From positions 1,054,001 through 1,118,000 of the forward strand of contig WJXW01000006.1 of NCBI GenBank assembly GCA_015832175.1: DNA of 64,000 bases, read 5' to 3'. The stretch comes from Paraphaeosphaeria minitans (Eukaryota; Ascomycota; Dothideomycetes; Pleosporales; Didymosphaeriaceae). Positions within the stretch are counted from its first letter, which is position 1, and each line of letters begins with the position of its first letter. The notes beneath the pieces were generated by a model. It saw nothing but the letters and a program-made list of their open reading frames with translations, did not search any database and had not been told where the DNA came from. The position numbers and the translations under genes are program-made. Positions 35,651 through 47,535 of this stretch are shown here, one piece after another.

Positions 35651-37068
35651 ATGGCGCTCTCGGCTTTCTTTAGTAGTTCGCGCAGCGTGTTTTCCGCCGC
35701 CATCTTTCTAAGAGCTATATTCCTGGTGTATGGACTTTTTCAAGACGCACATTCACCTATGAAATACACGGACATTGACTACTTTGTCTTTACTGATGCA
35801 GCACGCTTCATCGCCCAAGGACAGTCTCCTTATGAGCGCGATACCTACAGATACACCCCACTACTCGCGTGGCTTATGTACCCCACGGCCTGGCCAGGCT
35901 TCTGGTTCTCGTTCGGAAAAATTCTGTTCGCAGTAGGTGACATCATCGCTGGTTGGATGACGTTCCGTATCCTGCGCGCTTACCACAACATGTCTCAAGA
36001 AAGAGCATTGAGATATGCCAGCATATGGCTCCTGAACCCTATGGTTGCCACCATCAGTACACGTGGTAGTTCCGAAGGTCTGCTTGGCGTCTTCGTGACT
36101 GCTCTCCTTTGGGCTGTGCTGGCGAAGCGTATTGCACTTTCTGGCTTTCTCCTCGGCTTTGCAGTTCATTTCAAGATATATCCATTCATATATGCGGCAT
36201 CTATTATTTGGTGGCTGGACGACGACCGGATCAACGGGCGGAGAACCAACACATCGCCCAAACCTGCCTCCATTGCAAATCAGATTATTGCTTTCATGAA
36301 CCCGCAAAGGCTGGTTTTGGCTACGTGCAGTCTCGGCACATTCATGGGTCTCAATATGGTCATGTATCTCGCGTAAGTCTCTGGGTTCACCTTTGGCAAT
36401 GCGATTCTGACGGGAGCAAGGTACGGCTGGCCCTTCCTTGACCACAGCTACTTCTACCACTTGATCAGGATTGATCATCGCCACAATTTTTCGCCATACA
36501 ACACCTTGCTTTATCTTAATTCTTCTCCAAAAATCCATTTAAACGCAGGTGCTCAGCCATCACTGGAGCTTGAACGCTTAGCGTTCCTGCCACAGCTTCT
36601 TTTAAGTGTAGTGTTTATTCCCTTGTTTTTGAGCAAGAAAGACCTACCTTCGACTATGCTCGCCCAAACGTTCGCATTTGTGGCCTTCAACAAAGTCTGC
36701 ACAAGCCAGGTGTGTCTCTCGCACGAAATCATTTCGCACTCACTGATGACCTCTCAGTACTTCCTCTGGTACATGATGTTTCTGCCATATTATCTTCCCG
36801 AGTCGACGTTACTGCGATCTCGCTCAGTGGGTGTATCGGCGCTCATCTTCTGGGTGCTCGGCCAGGTCCGTTCTCGCTACACGTGGTCTACTGACAGGCT
36901 AACCAAGCGAAGGTGTTCTGGCTACAACAGGGTTTCCAACTCGAATTCAACGGTCACTCGACCTTCGTTCCCGGGTTGTGGGCTTCTGGCATTCTGTTCT
37001 TTGTCGTCAACGTGGTAATACTGGGCATCATGATTCACGATGTCCAGTCAAAAGATGCGCTCGCATGA
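35651..37068 (+). CDS. GPI14: GPI mannosyltransferase 1 catalytic subunit
   Basis: Four exons (35651-36372, 36421-36709, 36758-36865, 36913-37068) encode 424 residues, the usual length for PIG-M/Gpi14. The protein is a multi-span ER membrane enzyme. Just after the first membrane helix is the lumenal YTDIDYFVFTDAAR segment that holds the DxD motif, followed by GQSPYERDTYRYTPLLAWL. Later come STRGSSEGLLG, FAVHFKIYPFIY, the YGWPFLDHSYFYHLIRIDHRHNFSPY block in exon 2 and FNKVCTSQYFLWYMMFLP, all characteristic of the family. It adds the first mannose to GlcN-PI from dolichol-phosphate-mannose during GPI-anchor synthesis. All introns are 47-48 bp. Confidence 0.95.
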
Positions 37069-38268
37069 GAGGGAAACGTGGTCATTGTGAAGAAGGCGTA
37101 GGCGGGCGCCGGGCATAGCTACGGGTGCTCGTGACGATCGCGACAAAACATCGACCAACCACGCTTGTCTTACCTGCCAATGACAGTCTGTCTGTGCAGA
37201 AGATTGACCTTTGTCCGGACACGCTATTCTGGCCCCAAGGGGCAGATACGCTAACCACACGAATATTCTGATAAGCTTTATAGTCAAGCGCTAGCCCCCT
37301 AGCCTTTCACCCTGCCTAGCCCAGCATGTTCTGCAACAAATGTCAAGCCTTCTTCGAAGCATTTTTTCCCGCTTGTAACGTTTCCGCATCTGCAGATCAT
37401 ATCGAAAATGATAAGACTGTATGGGCACATCATGGAGAGGTCCTGCATCATGGCTTGCGCGAGCTGAAAGCGCAACCTTGAAGATAGCTGCTGCGCCTAC
37501 GTCTAGAGGAGACGTGGGGTGCTTCCAGGCAAGAGACGACATTGATCCAGTTCCCATCTCTCGTTGAACTTCCATTACTACCAGCTTCGGAAAACAAAGG
37601 TGACTTTACGACTCCCCGCAGCTTGATGTTCACCTCCCTATGGGCGCACTGAGTACTCCACGGTGGTACCACCACTGTACAGTAGAAGCTGGGTGCTCCA
37701 AAAGCAGCTTTTGTCTCACAGCATGCTTGTATTCGACGGGCCTTAAATTCGCTGGGGATGCAAAGCCTCCCATGGCAGCGAACGCACTCCCTTCGGTGGA
37801 CTTGGTCGGCACATCGGACACTCAAAAATCCAGCGAGCCGGCATCTGCAACGAGTTCTTTTCTATACCAGATGTCGCCAGCAAAGAGGCCGCAGTACGGT
37901 ACTAGCTCCAATACTGGATGTTCACCGTTATGGAGTACACCCACCGTGTGGTCCAGGGACCCCGACAACGACTTCTACCGCGTGGGGTACTGTAATATTG
38001 CGGGTGGTATGGATATAGCTGTAGGGTTAAGGAAAGGGTGAGAGGAGATATTGAGAGGGAGACCGGGTGGAAGGGGATGATGGCGGGCGGCATTAAGGCA
38101 ACAGAGGGCGGTTTATGTTAATTGAATTTCGAGCACTAGTCGCGTTGAGCATGACTACGCGTTTTCACTATAAGCTGGCTTGACCAGATACACCAGAGGA
38201 AGGGCACTTGACAACCCTTTCCTACTGCGGGTTCATGTCCGCCTTTGCATCACTATCCCCGCTGCATC
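37069..38268. other. Intergenic interval, no supported gene
   Basis: This lies between the 3' ends of the convergent GPI14 and folylpolyglutamate synthase genes. Open frames at 37640-38041 (plus) and 37448-37825 (minus) overlap each other and resemble nothing known. A 12-bp palindrome GGTGGTACCACC lies near 37663. Confidence 0.5.
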
Positions 38269-39912
38269 TCACTTCGCTGGATGCGTCTCCAGCATCTCGA
38301 GCGCCCCACCGACCAAATGCAGGCTCCCCGTGATAAGCACCATGACCTCCGCCTCTGCGCCGGCCTCTCTCGCCAAGTCACCGGCAATAGCCCGCGCGGT
38401 CGTGACAGCCTCCTCGACCGTCTTTAGCACCATTACTTCGGCCGTGCTGTCAATCTCGGACCACGTCTTCGCCAGCGCCTTCTGCACAGCCAGCGAATCC
38501 ACATCCTGCTGGTTCGTGTTGATAGAGACGAGATCGGGCTTATAGCCCTCGCTGAACGTCTGGTTGGTCGTGAAAATGACGTGCGTGAAAGGCGACGTCG
38601 CATCGGCTGTGATGCCGGTCTGCAGCGCAGTGTACAGGGCCTTTGCCAGGGCGTTCGCGTCGCGAGTCTGCTGGTTGAAAATCATGATGCGTGGCGCGAC
38701 TTTTGCGGACCCTGGAGCAGCATTCGCGGCGGCCATCTGCTCAGCGAACCACTGCCCGGTCATTTGGATGCTTTCGAGGGTGTGGCCGCCGTCGATGTGC
38801 CAGGCGACGTTCTTCTCACGGCGGATCTCGCAACGGCCTGGCCATCGGACGTCTTCCAGTCCTTTGATGAACTCGGCGGGGAGCTGTATGTGTGGAGTCG
38901 TTGTGGGGTCGGGGATGGATGTATGGCCGAGGGCACGGAGGTGGGCGGCTGCTACGGCGATGGCGACAGAGGCGTTGATCTTCTGGAAGGAAGCGGAGAG
39001 GCCGAGCTTGATCTTGTTGCTGGCGAGATCGGGGTGGACGTCGATAACATGTAGTTCGGTATCTCTCTCCTTTGCGCGTTCTTGCAATACAGTGATGGCC
39101 TCTTCCTTCTGGGGAGCGGAAAACGCCACGCTTCCAGGCTTGAAGATGCCCGCCTTGTGCCATGCGATTTCGGGGAGCGTCGAGCCTAGCATGGCTGTGT
39201 GGTCGATTCCCAGACTAGTTACTGCCGTGACTGTGGGCTTGCGCAAAATGTTGGTGCTGTCGTACTCGCCGCCAATGCCGCATTCTATGACTGCCGAGTC
39301 CACGCCCTCCTCCAGGTAAGCATGCAGGGCGGTGAGGGTCAGGTAGCGAAAGTACACTGGCTTCGTCGGCACGCCTTCCGGGGCGTTCTCCGCGTCTGCT
39401 GCCGCCTCTAACCGGTCCCATACCTCGAAGAAGTATTTGGTGAAGAGTTCTTCCGATATGGACTCGTTGTCTATCTGTATGCGCTCGCGAACGGATCGGA
39501 GGTGTGGAGAGGTGTATAGCCCGATCTTGGTGGGGCTGGCGGGCGACTCCGAGGACGGCGTAATGTACTGGGCGAGGATGGAGGAGACAAAGGCACTCGT
39601 GGAGCCCTTTCCTTTTGTTCCAGCAATGTGTATAGCTTTTAACCGGTCAAAATTGGAGGGCTGCAGCATAGTTCAGTGACTGGCCCGGAGCATCGAGGGA
39701 TGGGAGCCGCACACCTCGTATCCAATCTTGCGACACCACTCCAACATCTCCGGGATAGCCTGCTTGTTCATGCCCTTGCCCGACTTCCGTATCGCGTCTA
39801 CGATGGAGAAATTGGACTGCAGCGTGTTGAGCGCCCCAACGGCGGCCTGCGGGAGTCAGATGCGCCCCGACCAAAGGCTCGCGCAGCTTACCGCGTAGTC
39901 GCGTTTCGTCAT
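38269..39912 (-). CDS. Folylpolyglutamate synthase
   Basis: Three exons (39912-39892, 39846-39715, 39660-38269) close in frame to 514 residues. The first exon encodes only seven residues (MTKRDYA). The Mur-ligase-type ATP loop GTKGKGS is at 65-71, followed by the YTSPHLRSVRERI folate loop, ECGIGGEYDSTNI, LGIDHTAMLGSTLPEIAWHKAGI, WPGRCEI and WHIDGGHTLES, and a C-terminal ligase domain. It matches eukaryotic folylpolyglutamate synthase and not the bifunctional bacterial FolC. It adds glutamates to folates so that they stay in the cell or mitochondrion, and is needed for methionine and one-carbon metabolism. Alternative mitochondrial forms are known in the family; no clear presequence is visible here. 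Confidence 0.95.
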
Positions 39913-40744
39913 GACGGGGAAACTGTGATGCGAGCGTACAATGGTGGTGAGTCTACGCTGGCACAGCTGCCTTGCTATCTGCGACATTACCTAGGACATG
40001 GCTGGCATGACTCCGTGACGCGTTGGACGGAACTCGTGATAGACTATCTTTTGTGAGCGCCGCCGATGACCGGGCTTGCACTAGGTAGATCGGAGCGGTA
40101 GACGCACGGGCCTGCGATGCCTTGGCAGAACTAGTACCTAACAAACCTTGGGACCGGCTGATCCCATACCTACACAGTACCTAGTCTATACATCCGACTA
40201 CTCCAGTACACTATCAATTATCCCATGAGGCAGACTTCTGGCAAGTCTGTCCAGCCTAACTCGTCATCCATGTTGCACCGCCTGGCGCCCTGATTGCGCA
40301 GCTTCTCGGGTGCGACTCCTGCCGTCGCACCCCATCGCAATCGTGTTTCACCAAGACTCACCCTATTTCCATAGCCATGGTTGCGTTCGCAACTTCCCTT
40401 TCGCCCTGTCCGGACCTCCCTTTGGAATATTGACAACATGTCGGCACGCAAACAGTCTTGACCACTTCTTGGTCGCTATGGGGCTTGGAACGAATAACAC
40501 ATCTCTGGCAGATGCCCCTTGCAGAAGACGAGGTCGAAGTCGAAGCCCGTCTCCCCTTCGCCCTTGCAACCTCACCTATCGAAAATCTACTATATCTTCT
40601 GGACCGACCAAGTGAAGGCTGTGCCCGGCGTGCTCCTACACTGCGGTTCAATTCCTCTTCGTATTCCTTGACGTCAACGGCCTGACAAACCCTTGTTTAT
40701 ACACACTTTTAATTTTCACATCGCGCTTTCACGCGTTCAAAACA
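39913..40744. other. Intergenic interval, promoters only
   Basis: This separates the divergent folylpolyglutamate synthase (minus) and small secreted protein (plus). It holds TACCTA-type short repeats around 40134-40190. No supported gene. Confidence 0.5.
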
Positions 40745-41371
40745 ATGCTTCATTCCTCCGTATTCCGGGTCGTCTTATTGTATCTCTTCTGCTGCCTCTA
40801 CACCGTTACCTTGGCATTTCCTACTTCGAGCTTCAGCCACCATGTCCGAACCCTCCCTCTCCGGAACCTTCCAAAGAACCACGGCACTTCAACACCAGCC
40901 CACACGCATCGGTTCCGAAAACGCGGCATCCCAGGTGCCGTGTACATTTGTACCAGCGACAACTTCCGGGGCGACTGTGCCTGGACCGCGCCAAGCAATC
41001 AATGCCACATTGCGGGCACAGGCAATAACTCTGCGCGCTCCATCGGCCCCGACGAAGATGGCTTCTGCATCCTCTTCGAAAAGGCCACCTGCACGGGCAC
41101 ACAGGTCAAGACGCTCCGATTCCCCGGGCAGGCCTCGAACATGCCCACATTCATGAGCTTGAAGTGTTTTTCGGACGGTAACAGGCATGGGTCGCGCGCG
41201 AATGTGACGGCGACAGCGGCTACCAGCAACATCATACCAGATGCGGATCCGAGGCTGTCCGGTGGCGTGGGCAGCATGGAGAGGAAGAATCTGGAAAATG
41301 TCATGGAGCAGATGGAGAAGGATGGATTTCGGCAGGGCATGATCGGATTGAAGAAAGGGCACTATTATTGA
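40745..41371 (+). CDS. Small secreted Cys-containing protein, effector-like
   Basis: An intronless frame of 208 residues. Residues 1-24 form a hydrophobic signal peptide ending near TLAFP. A basic region (about 30-62, ending FRKRG, a possible dibasic processing site) precedes the mature core, which begins GIPGAVYICTSDNFRGDCAW and contains six cysteines in about 80 residues (spaced as three likely disulfides). The VYICTSDNFRGDC...C pattern, with a hydrophobic strand followed by xxFxGxC, is reminiscent of a beta/gamma-crystallin-like fold, but this is weak inference. The last 45 residues are charged and helical. No enzyme motif. Secreted, small and Cys-rich, it could be an effector or a wall-associated protein. 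Confidence 0.75.
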   Translation: MLHSSVFRVVLLYLFCCLYTVTLAFPTSSFSHHVRTLPLRNLPKNHGTSTPAHTHRFRKRGIPGAVYICTSDNFRGDCAWTAPSNQCHIAGTGNNSARSIGPDEDGFCILFEKATCTGTQVKTLRFPGQASNMPTFMSLKCFSDGNRHGSRANVTATAATSNIIPDADPRLSGGVGSMERKNLENVMEQMEKDGFRQGMIGLKKGHYY

Positions 41372-41713
41372 GCTTGGACGACATGTATCGCGGTACTGTC
41401 ACATTAGGATTGTACGGTGATATCTTGAGCATTTAACAGGGCCATCGATGACTACAAATCGACGTTCAGAAACGTTTTATTTGCGGAAACGTGTGGATAT
41501 AAGCCCTTGGTACTGAATTCAGGCCGTGTTTGGTCGATGTTCGCTTGCCGTTCAGACGTACATTAACAGCAAGTAAATATCGACTGAACACGAGCTGGAG
41601 TCAGTACCTAGGACTGACATCCACACATGACCGCAAAAACAGATATTTACAAAAACGACATGACCACTTCCACGCCCCGGGAAGTTCTCTCCACCTTCCA
41701 CGCATCGCTCCAT

Positions 41714-42712
41714 CTAGCACTTGAACACCGACGGGCCGGGAACAGTATAAGTCTTTCATCGAAATGTTAACATTCGATCATACATAGGATAACCGCGTTG
41801 CTTACCTTCTGGCCACTGTAGAGGTTGTACAAGATTCCGGGATCGGATGCCTTGTACGCGCCGGGCAGGCTCACACTGGCGGGCGTCTTGCTCGCGGAGC
41901 CACCCTGCACGTTGATCTGCGCGCACTCCTGTCCCTCGCGGTCAGCACACGCATACGGTACGCAGGGAAGCTACCCAAGGTCGGCCGGTCATGTCGTCGT
42001 ACCATGTAGAACTGCGCACCCCCCGAGCTCGACGCACCGTGCAGCGCAATCAGTTCGCCGCGGAGGAGGTATTGCCCCGGTGCGATGCACTGCGGGATGG
42101 TGATGGTTTGCACGCCGCCGTTGGCGATGAGTCGGTCGACGCCCCATTTGCCAGACGCGTCGAGTCCGTCTTCGGCGATCTTGAACCAGCCCGCTGCAGG
42201 TATGTTAGCTTCCATTCCCGATCTGCGCTGCTAATATAGTGTCGTGGAGGAGGATGGGGAAAGGGTGGACGGGGGATCAGCGTTGAGACGTACATCCGGG
42301 ACCGGCATCGCTCTTCGCATCCGACACTTTCTTCAGGTATGCCGTCACGGGGCCCTTGTGGCTCGCGTCGATGACATCGTTGGAGCCCGAGGTGAGTGTG
42401 TGGCGCCACGTGAGCTTCGCTGTTGATCCAGCTTGTACGTTGATGACGGTGCTGGTGCTCTGGGGGGTGCCATTGGGGGCGCCGTTGCACGCAATGGAAC
42501 TGGAGGTCACATCCTGGACGGGCTGCTGGGTGTTAGACTATTTCCCGCGAACGGTGGGATGAGCAGAGGTTGGTTCAAGCCAAACATACACCGTCGTAGG
42601 AGACTACGCGGACGCCGTCGCCGACAGCGCCGTTGTTGAGCGAAACGAAGATGGTGTGGGCCGAGGCAGACGACGCCGCAGCGGCGAGCGTGAGGGAGGT
42701 TTGGAATTTCAT
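41714..42712 (-). CDS. AA9 lytic polysaccharide monooxygenase, single domain
   Basis: Five exons (42712-42590, 42525-42294, 42193-42003, 41928-41806, 41752-41714) give 235 residues. Exon 2 could instead start at 42522, because the acceptor is a CAGCAG pair differing by one Gln codon. The signal peptide is residues 1-18, leaving His19 as the N-terminal copper ligand. SHKGPV carries the second brace histidine, and LIALHG...AQFYMEC supplies the axial His/Gln/Tyr set. The protein ends [11 protein letters not shown] with no linker or binding module, unlike the first AA9. It should be a secreted copper oxygenase acting on glucans or hemicelluloses. At about 234 residues it is normal for a catalytic-domain-only AA9. 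Confidence 0.92.
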
Positions 42713-43565
42713 TTCCGTTACTCGTGTCTGGGCGGCCGGCGAGTACTTGTTGCGTTCCTCCAGCTGCGCTGCCTTTTATACAACCCACCACCGGGGGATG
42801 CACAACACCACATCCCGGCGGTCAAACTCTACGCCCAAGTCCCACGCCAACCTCACGCGAAGCCTCCCGACCCCAGCCAGCGGAAGCTTACGTCGTATCC
42901 ATCAACCGAATCTCCACCCAGTATGATACCGCCTACACCACCAAGCCCGCGCGACTCTTTTCGCAGCGGAGCCGCCGGTCCGTCGACGATCGCAGTGCAC
43001 AACGTTAGATTAAGCAATATCGAAACCCCACAGAATGTTCTTTGAGCGCTAAGCGAAGGATGCTGTAGCCAATGCTAGCGTCAGAGACAGATTGGCCGCG
43101 AGAAGAACTCCACGAGAGCCTAGGGTAAATTACCTTCAGCGCATGACTGTGACCTAGGGGGTAACACGAGGCTTGTAATTGCCGGGCGACGTTAGAAAGC
43201 GCCGAGGGTGACGATGGTCGAATCGCACGGGATGCGGATAGGAGAGCCGTGGGAGGGAGGCGAATGGGAGAGATATCAATGAAAGAAGTAATATCTCTAT
43301 GGATTCGAAAGTTATCCTAACCAAGATGGTGGATGGCGACGTCCTTGTGCAGCCGCCAAGTTCTGTTTTGGCAGTCGTGGTGACCGATTTGGGCCCTATA
43401 TACATCTAGCTGGGGACTACAATGGGGCATTCGCATCGATGGCCATCCTGAAGATCGACGGCCTTGCCTTGCGGGCAGCGATAACCTGGCTCCTGGTTCC
43501 GTGTGCCGCAATCCCGAAAAAGGATCCAGATATATCGGAAAGGCGCAGCCGTAGTGGCGAGAAGT
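42713..43565. other. Intergenic interval, no supported gene
   Basis: This contains the promoter of the second AA9 gene (minus) and the 3' flank of JIP5 (minus). No frame resembles a known protein and no repeat stands out. Confidence 0.5.
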
Positions 43566-44889
43566 TCAGTCGAGTCCAGAGAAGCCCAGGATGCCATGGG
43601 TCTGCTGTTGTTTCCCGCCCTTGCCCTTCCTCTTCTTCTTGCGCTTTTGCGAAGGGCGCTCATCATCGCTACTGTCTTCCATCTCTTCATCGCTGTCTTC
43701 GTCGCTATCACGTGAGTGCTCGCCCCCCGCGACACCGTTCTCAGCCTCCTCCTCTTCCCCCTCGCTTTCTTCCTCCTGCCCATACACGCTTGCCTCTCCC
43801 CACACCTTGACCATTCTCCCGCCTCCACTGTACATCCTGCCTGTAGAATCGAAGCCAAGACCGACTACAGCCTCCTTCTCCAGCTCATCGTGCGATAGTT
43901 CGGCAATGACCTGGTTCGATCCGATATTGACAAAGCGCAGAGCGCCATTGCCCAAGCCTGCGGCTACTATTCTACCGCCAGGCCCGACGCCCTGGGGTAG
44001 AAGGACCATGGAGTCGATGCTCTCTCCACCGCCAGGGGACTTGTCAACGGTGATGCGTTCATCCTGATCGTCCCACACTCCCCGCTCCCAGAGAGTCAGG
44101 ACGCCATTACCGCCTCCGACAACGACCTTTTCACCGACGCTTGAGCCCCTCTTAGAGAGGCCTGTGACCATGACCGAGCACAGCAGCTCCTCTTCTTGAT
44201 CTTCGCTCCGTACCATGACTCCCCGCCGCAGATCAGTGACAGCCAGTGTGGTGCCTCCAGTGCTGACCCATTGCTTGCTGAAGCCGCTGGTGCTCGCGGC
44301 GCTCGGTGGTAGCGGCGTAAGGGACGAGATGTAGTCGTCGTGTGGATGATGTGTCTGTTCGGGCTTGGGGTTGGCCTGTGGACCGAGCGCGCGAAGGTCA
44401 TAGAGATGGAGCGCTGAGGAGTCGGTTCCAAGTAGGAGGGTTTGCGGTGAGAGTGCATGGACGAGCGACGGCGCGTCGATCACATTCGAGCTGCTGCACA
44501 GTGTGAGCAGGCATGTAGAAACATCAACAAACATCATTGACGTACGGATCGAGTGGAACAGCGATCTTCGCAACAACCTTGCCCGTTGCCGCATCCGCTG
44601 CCTTCACGATTCCATCCGTGCCAGCCGAGTATAGCTGCGAGCCATCTACGGAGAACGCCAGCGCCCGACAGCTTCCCTTGTGTCGCCGCGTCTTCCAAGC
44701 TGTCTCAATGTGTCCAAAGCCGTTTTCTGAAGCAAGCGTCTCGTCGCCGTCTTCGCTTGCGCCTGCGGGCAGGCGATATGTCTGCACATGGCCCGAAGAA
44801 AGGCCAACAGACACAATTGGCTCCTCCGGATGGACCGCCTGAGTGAACAGGTCGTGGTCAAGCGGGATGGCGCAGATGTTCTGGAACAT
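43566..44889 (-). CDS. JIP5: WD-repeat protein Jip5 (WDR55 family)
   Basis: Two exons (44889-44546, 44493-43566) give 423 residues. The N-terminus ([40 protein letters not shown]) and the repeats [65 protein letters not shown] and [22 protein letters not shown] form a WD40 propeller. The C-terminus is a long Glu/Asp/Ser acidic stretch followed by a Lys-rich [11 protein letters not shown] cluster and ends with LGFSGLD, as in fungal Jip5. Jip5/WDR55 is a nuclear/nucleolar protein linked to ribosome biogenesis. The 52-bp intron lies after the second repeat. Confidence 0.92.
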
Positions 44890-45894
44890 GACGTGTGGTG
44901 TTGTGTGGTGCTCCGAGAACGCTGCAACTTTTTTGTGGAGTACAAAAGAACCGCGTCCGCGCGCGGGCGCCCGCAGATCTGGTCACGTGTCGCGCCCGCC
45001 CCAACGTAGGACCCTTCGATCCTTGAGTAAAGTACGAGCAGGTGAGTAACAATCGGTGTATTCGAAGTAGATCACAGGTTTTTCAAGGTAGAGCGACCAG
45101 CATGCTATCCTGAACAGTGGCGGAAAGGCGGCTTCTTTTCGAATGTGAGCAGAATGCACCCGGGAATAGCAATTCTTCGAAGTCTGGTTGTCGAACACAA
45201 AAAAATTACAGACGAGTCGCCATATGTCTTACCCGAATTGAAAGATTTGCCATCCAGACCATGTGAGTCGCTTGCCATAAGACGGTGTAGGCATTGCCAT
45301 TGTCCTTGACGTGGGTGATTACTTCGCCGCACTTGCGAGAGTTGAGGGTTTATCATTCACAGCTCTGTTATAACTCTTTGTGATATCCGTCTTGTTTATG
45401 CTGTCAACAAGGTCCCTTTCGCTTGTTGCGGCGGTGTTCGTGTAGATAATGCCAGCGCAATCGGGATCCTAGAGATTGCCACATTGTCGTGTAGTGGTAA
45501 AGGTGTGGTGCCGAGGTGAAGAAGGTGTTAGCTATGGATGTGCGAGTGCTTTGGTCAGCCTGGTGGCGTACTTCGCCACATCAAAAGGAATGTGCGCAAC
45601 GCGTGACCAAGCGTAGAGTGGAAGTCGTATCTATTGGAAAGAGTCGCAAAGGGTGAACGTACGACCCCTGGATAACATTTCATTCAAGCTCAAGGAAAGG
45701 GGGTATATCGTTGCAGCCAATCTACAGACGTTAGAAGCCAAGCGCGGAGAAAGACCCATCAAATAGATACCGACAGACACAGATGCAAACGCAGAACAAA
45801 ACCCAACGTAAATGGCAAATGCACTCCATACTCCCGCCTTGACACAGTAAATCCACGCAATGCAGAAAAGCACGCCAACGTAACACAGCCTCGA
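44890..45894. other. Intergenic interval, no supported gene
   Basis: This contains the JIP5 promoter and the 3' untranslated region of GPC1. A hydrophobic open frame at 45631-45873 (minus) sits immediately after the GPC1 stop and more likely reflects UTR than a gene. Confidence 0.5.
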
Positions 45895-47535
45895 TTAGGA
45901 AGAAGTTTCGGGAGCATTCAAGGGCCCCTGCTTCCTCTCGCGCGCCTCACCGTCTTGTCCACTAGCCTTTGCACCTGACGCATTCGCGCTGCCATCCAGC
46001 AGCGGGAACTCCTTCATTTGCTCGGTGTTCTGCTGCGGCATGGGCGTGGGCGGGGAATTCTGCCACTTGGCGACGTCCTTCTTGAGCTGCTCCAGCTCCT
46101 TCTGGAACCGCTTGCTGTACACCTCGATGTAGTAGTTTGCGCCGTTGTATGTGCTCCAGATGAACACGACGGTCAGGAAGCCACCCGAGGCCCAGCGGGA
46201 CCAGAACCAGAGAGGACAGGGGACCATGGTGAGGACGGCATAGGCGTATTGGATGAGCATGAAAGCCGGCTCCTGCAGGTACTCCGGCAGGGAGAGGACG
46301 AGGCGACCGAGGAAAGCATTTGCGTAGGATTTGCGAAGCCAGGTGAACGATGTTGGGCGACCGGCGGCGATCTTCTCGCGGCGGCGAACGGTGATGCCGA
46401 AATGGTAGCAGAGTTGCCAGACTGCGTAGGGCAGGGTTGCCCAAAGCATCATCTGGGGAAGACCGTAGCGATGCGGCGAGTCTGGAGCAGCGTTTTGAAT
46501 GGCCCAGACTGCAGGGTAAGCTTGGCGTTGATAGTCGGGCGATAGCAAATGGACAACACAGTGGAGCGTTACACAAGGCATGATGTGGATGAACAGACTG
46601 ACAACCTTGTCCATGGAGTGAAAGACGAGAGAATTCCGCCACATGATGATTGCAACGGCGTTGTTTCCGAACGCGAGACAGTAGGTGCTAATAAAGAGGC
46701 GTTTCGACTGAGGGAATACCCAGAGATTCAGGACTAGCAGGGCGTTGACGAAGTAGCACAAGTCGGCGAGGAAGTAGTGATAGCCCTTCTTGTGGTAGGT
46801 ATAGTATCGGAGAGGCATGAAGTAAAGGAGCTGGACCGTGTACCACATGGGGAACCATTCGGGACGGCCGCCTACGAGGTATCCCGAGACGAAGATGTTC
46901 ATGACGGCGGCAATGAAGGAGGCCTTCTCTCTCGCAGTAACGGCGGTGTTAGAGGCCCACTGCTCGTTCAGGCGCTCGACGGAATGACGCATGCGTTTCT
47001 TGTACTTTTCCAGCTGCTCGGTCTCGTTGGGTACGCGACGGCGCCATTCTTCGATTGCGCGATCCCTCGTGCTTTGCGTGCGTGTCTTGGCCGTTTCTCT
47101 CAGTCGTTTCGTCTGATGTGAAACAGACTTCTGCAATTTCTCCATGCGTTCTGTCAAAGCAAGGTTCTCGATGAAGTCGAACATGGTCAGCCGCTCTACG
47201 GGCGGGAAAAACGAAGCCTCCTCGGCATCCGAGTCGTACGCAGAGCTGAATGAGTTCGAGCGCGACAGGCCAGGCGTAGTCGGCGGCGCCGTGCTGGCAT
47301 TGTTGCCAAGCAGCGCAGAGCCAGCACGGGTGCTATCACCAGGCAGCGGATCTCCAGAATTCTCGGACACACCCAGCTCTGGCTCTGATCGGAACTTGGC
47401 CGCTACGACAGAGTTGCGGTCCGTCATGATGGGCAGGTCGTCTTCGGGCACAGAACCCAGAGAGCCCAGACTAGAGGGGGTTCGACGGTGAAGAGAGGGC
47501 CTCTTGAGGGGGCGGAGAGGAGAGCCTACAGCCAT
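45895..47535 (-). CDS. GPC1: Glycerophosphocholine acyltransferase 1
   Basis: An intronless frame of 546 residues. The Ser/Pro-rich cytosolic N-terminus (about 1-115) contains likely phosphosites; a basic helical region (about 125-195) follows, then eight or so membrane helices (about 205-470) with the family-specific LYFMPLRYYTYHKKGYHYFLADLCYFVN, WVFPQSKRLFISTYCLAFGNNAVAIIMWRNSLVFHSMDKVVSLFIHIMP and PDSPHRYG segments. A hydrophilic tail ends the protein. This is the DUF2838 family, shown in yeast and plants to acylate glycerophosphocholine with acyl-CoA to lyso-phosphatidylcholine in membrane lipid recycling. It is divergent from SMC1. Confidence 0.94.
   Translation of the reverse strand: MAVGSPLRPLKRPSLHRRTPSSLGSLGSVPEDDLPIMTDRNSVVAAKFRSEPELGVSENSGDPLPGDSTRAGSALLGNNASTAPPTTPGLSRSNSFSSAYDSDAEEASFFPPVERLTMFDFIENLALTERMEKLQKSVSHQTKRLRETAKTRTQSTRDRAIEEWRRRVPNETEQLEKYKKRMRHSVERLNEQWASNTAVTAREKASFIAAVMNIFVSGYLVGGRPEWFPMWYTVQLLYFMPLRYYTYHKKGYHYFLADLCYFVNALLVLNLWVFPQSKRLFISTYCLAFGNNAVAIIMWRNSLVFHSMDKVVSLFIHIMPCVTLHCVVHLLSPDYQRQAYPAVWAIQNAAPDSPHRYGLPQMMLWATLPYAVWQLCYHFGITVRRREKIAAGRPTSFTWLRKSYANAFLGRLVLSLPEYLQEPAFMLIQYAYAVLTMVPCPLWFWSRWASGGFLTVVFIWSTYNGANYYIEVYSKRFQKELEQLKKDVAKWQNSPPTPMPQQNTEQMKEFPLLDGSANASGAKASGQDGEARERKQGPLNAPETSS

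Noticed and set aside
45631..45873. Hydrophobic 80-codon frame after GPC1
   Set aside because: It starts within the likely 3' untranslated region of GPC1, has no homologue I recognise and no signals of its own.
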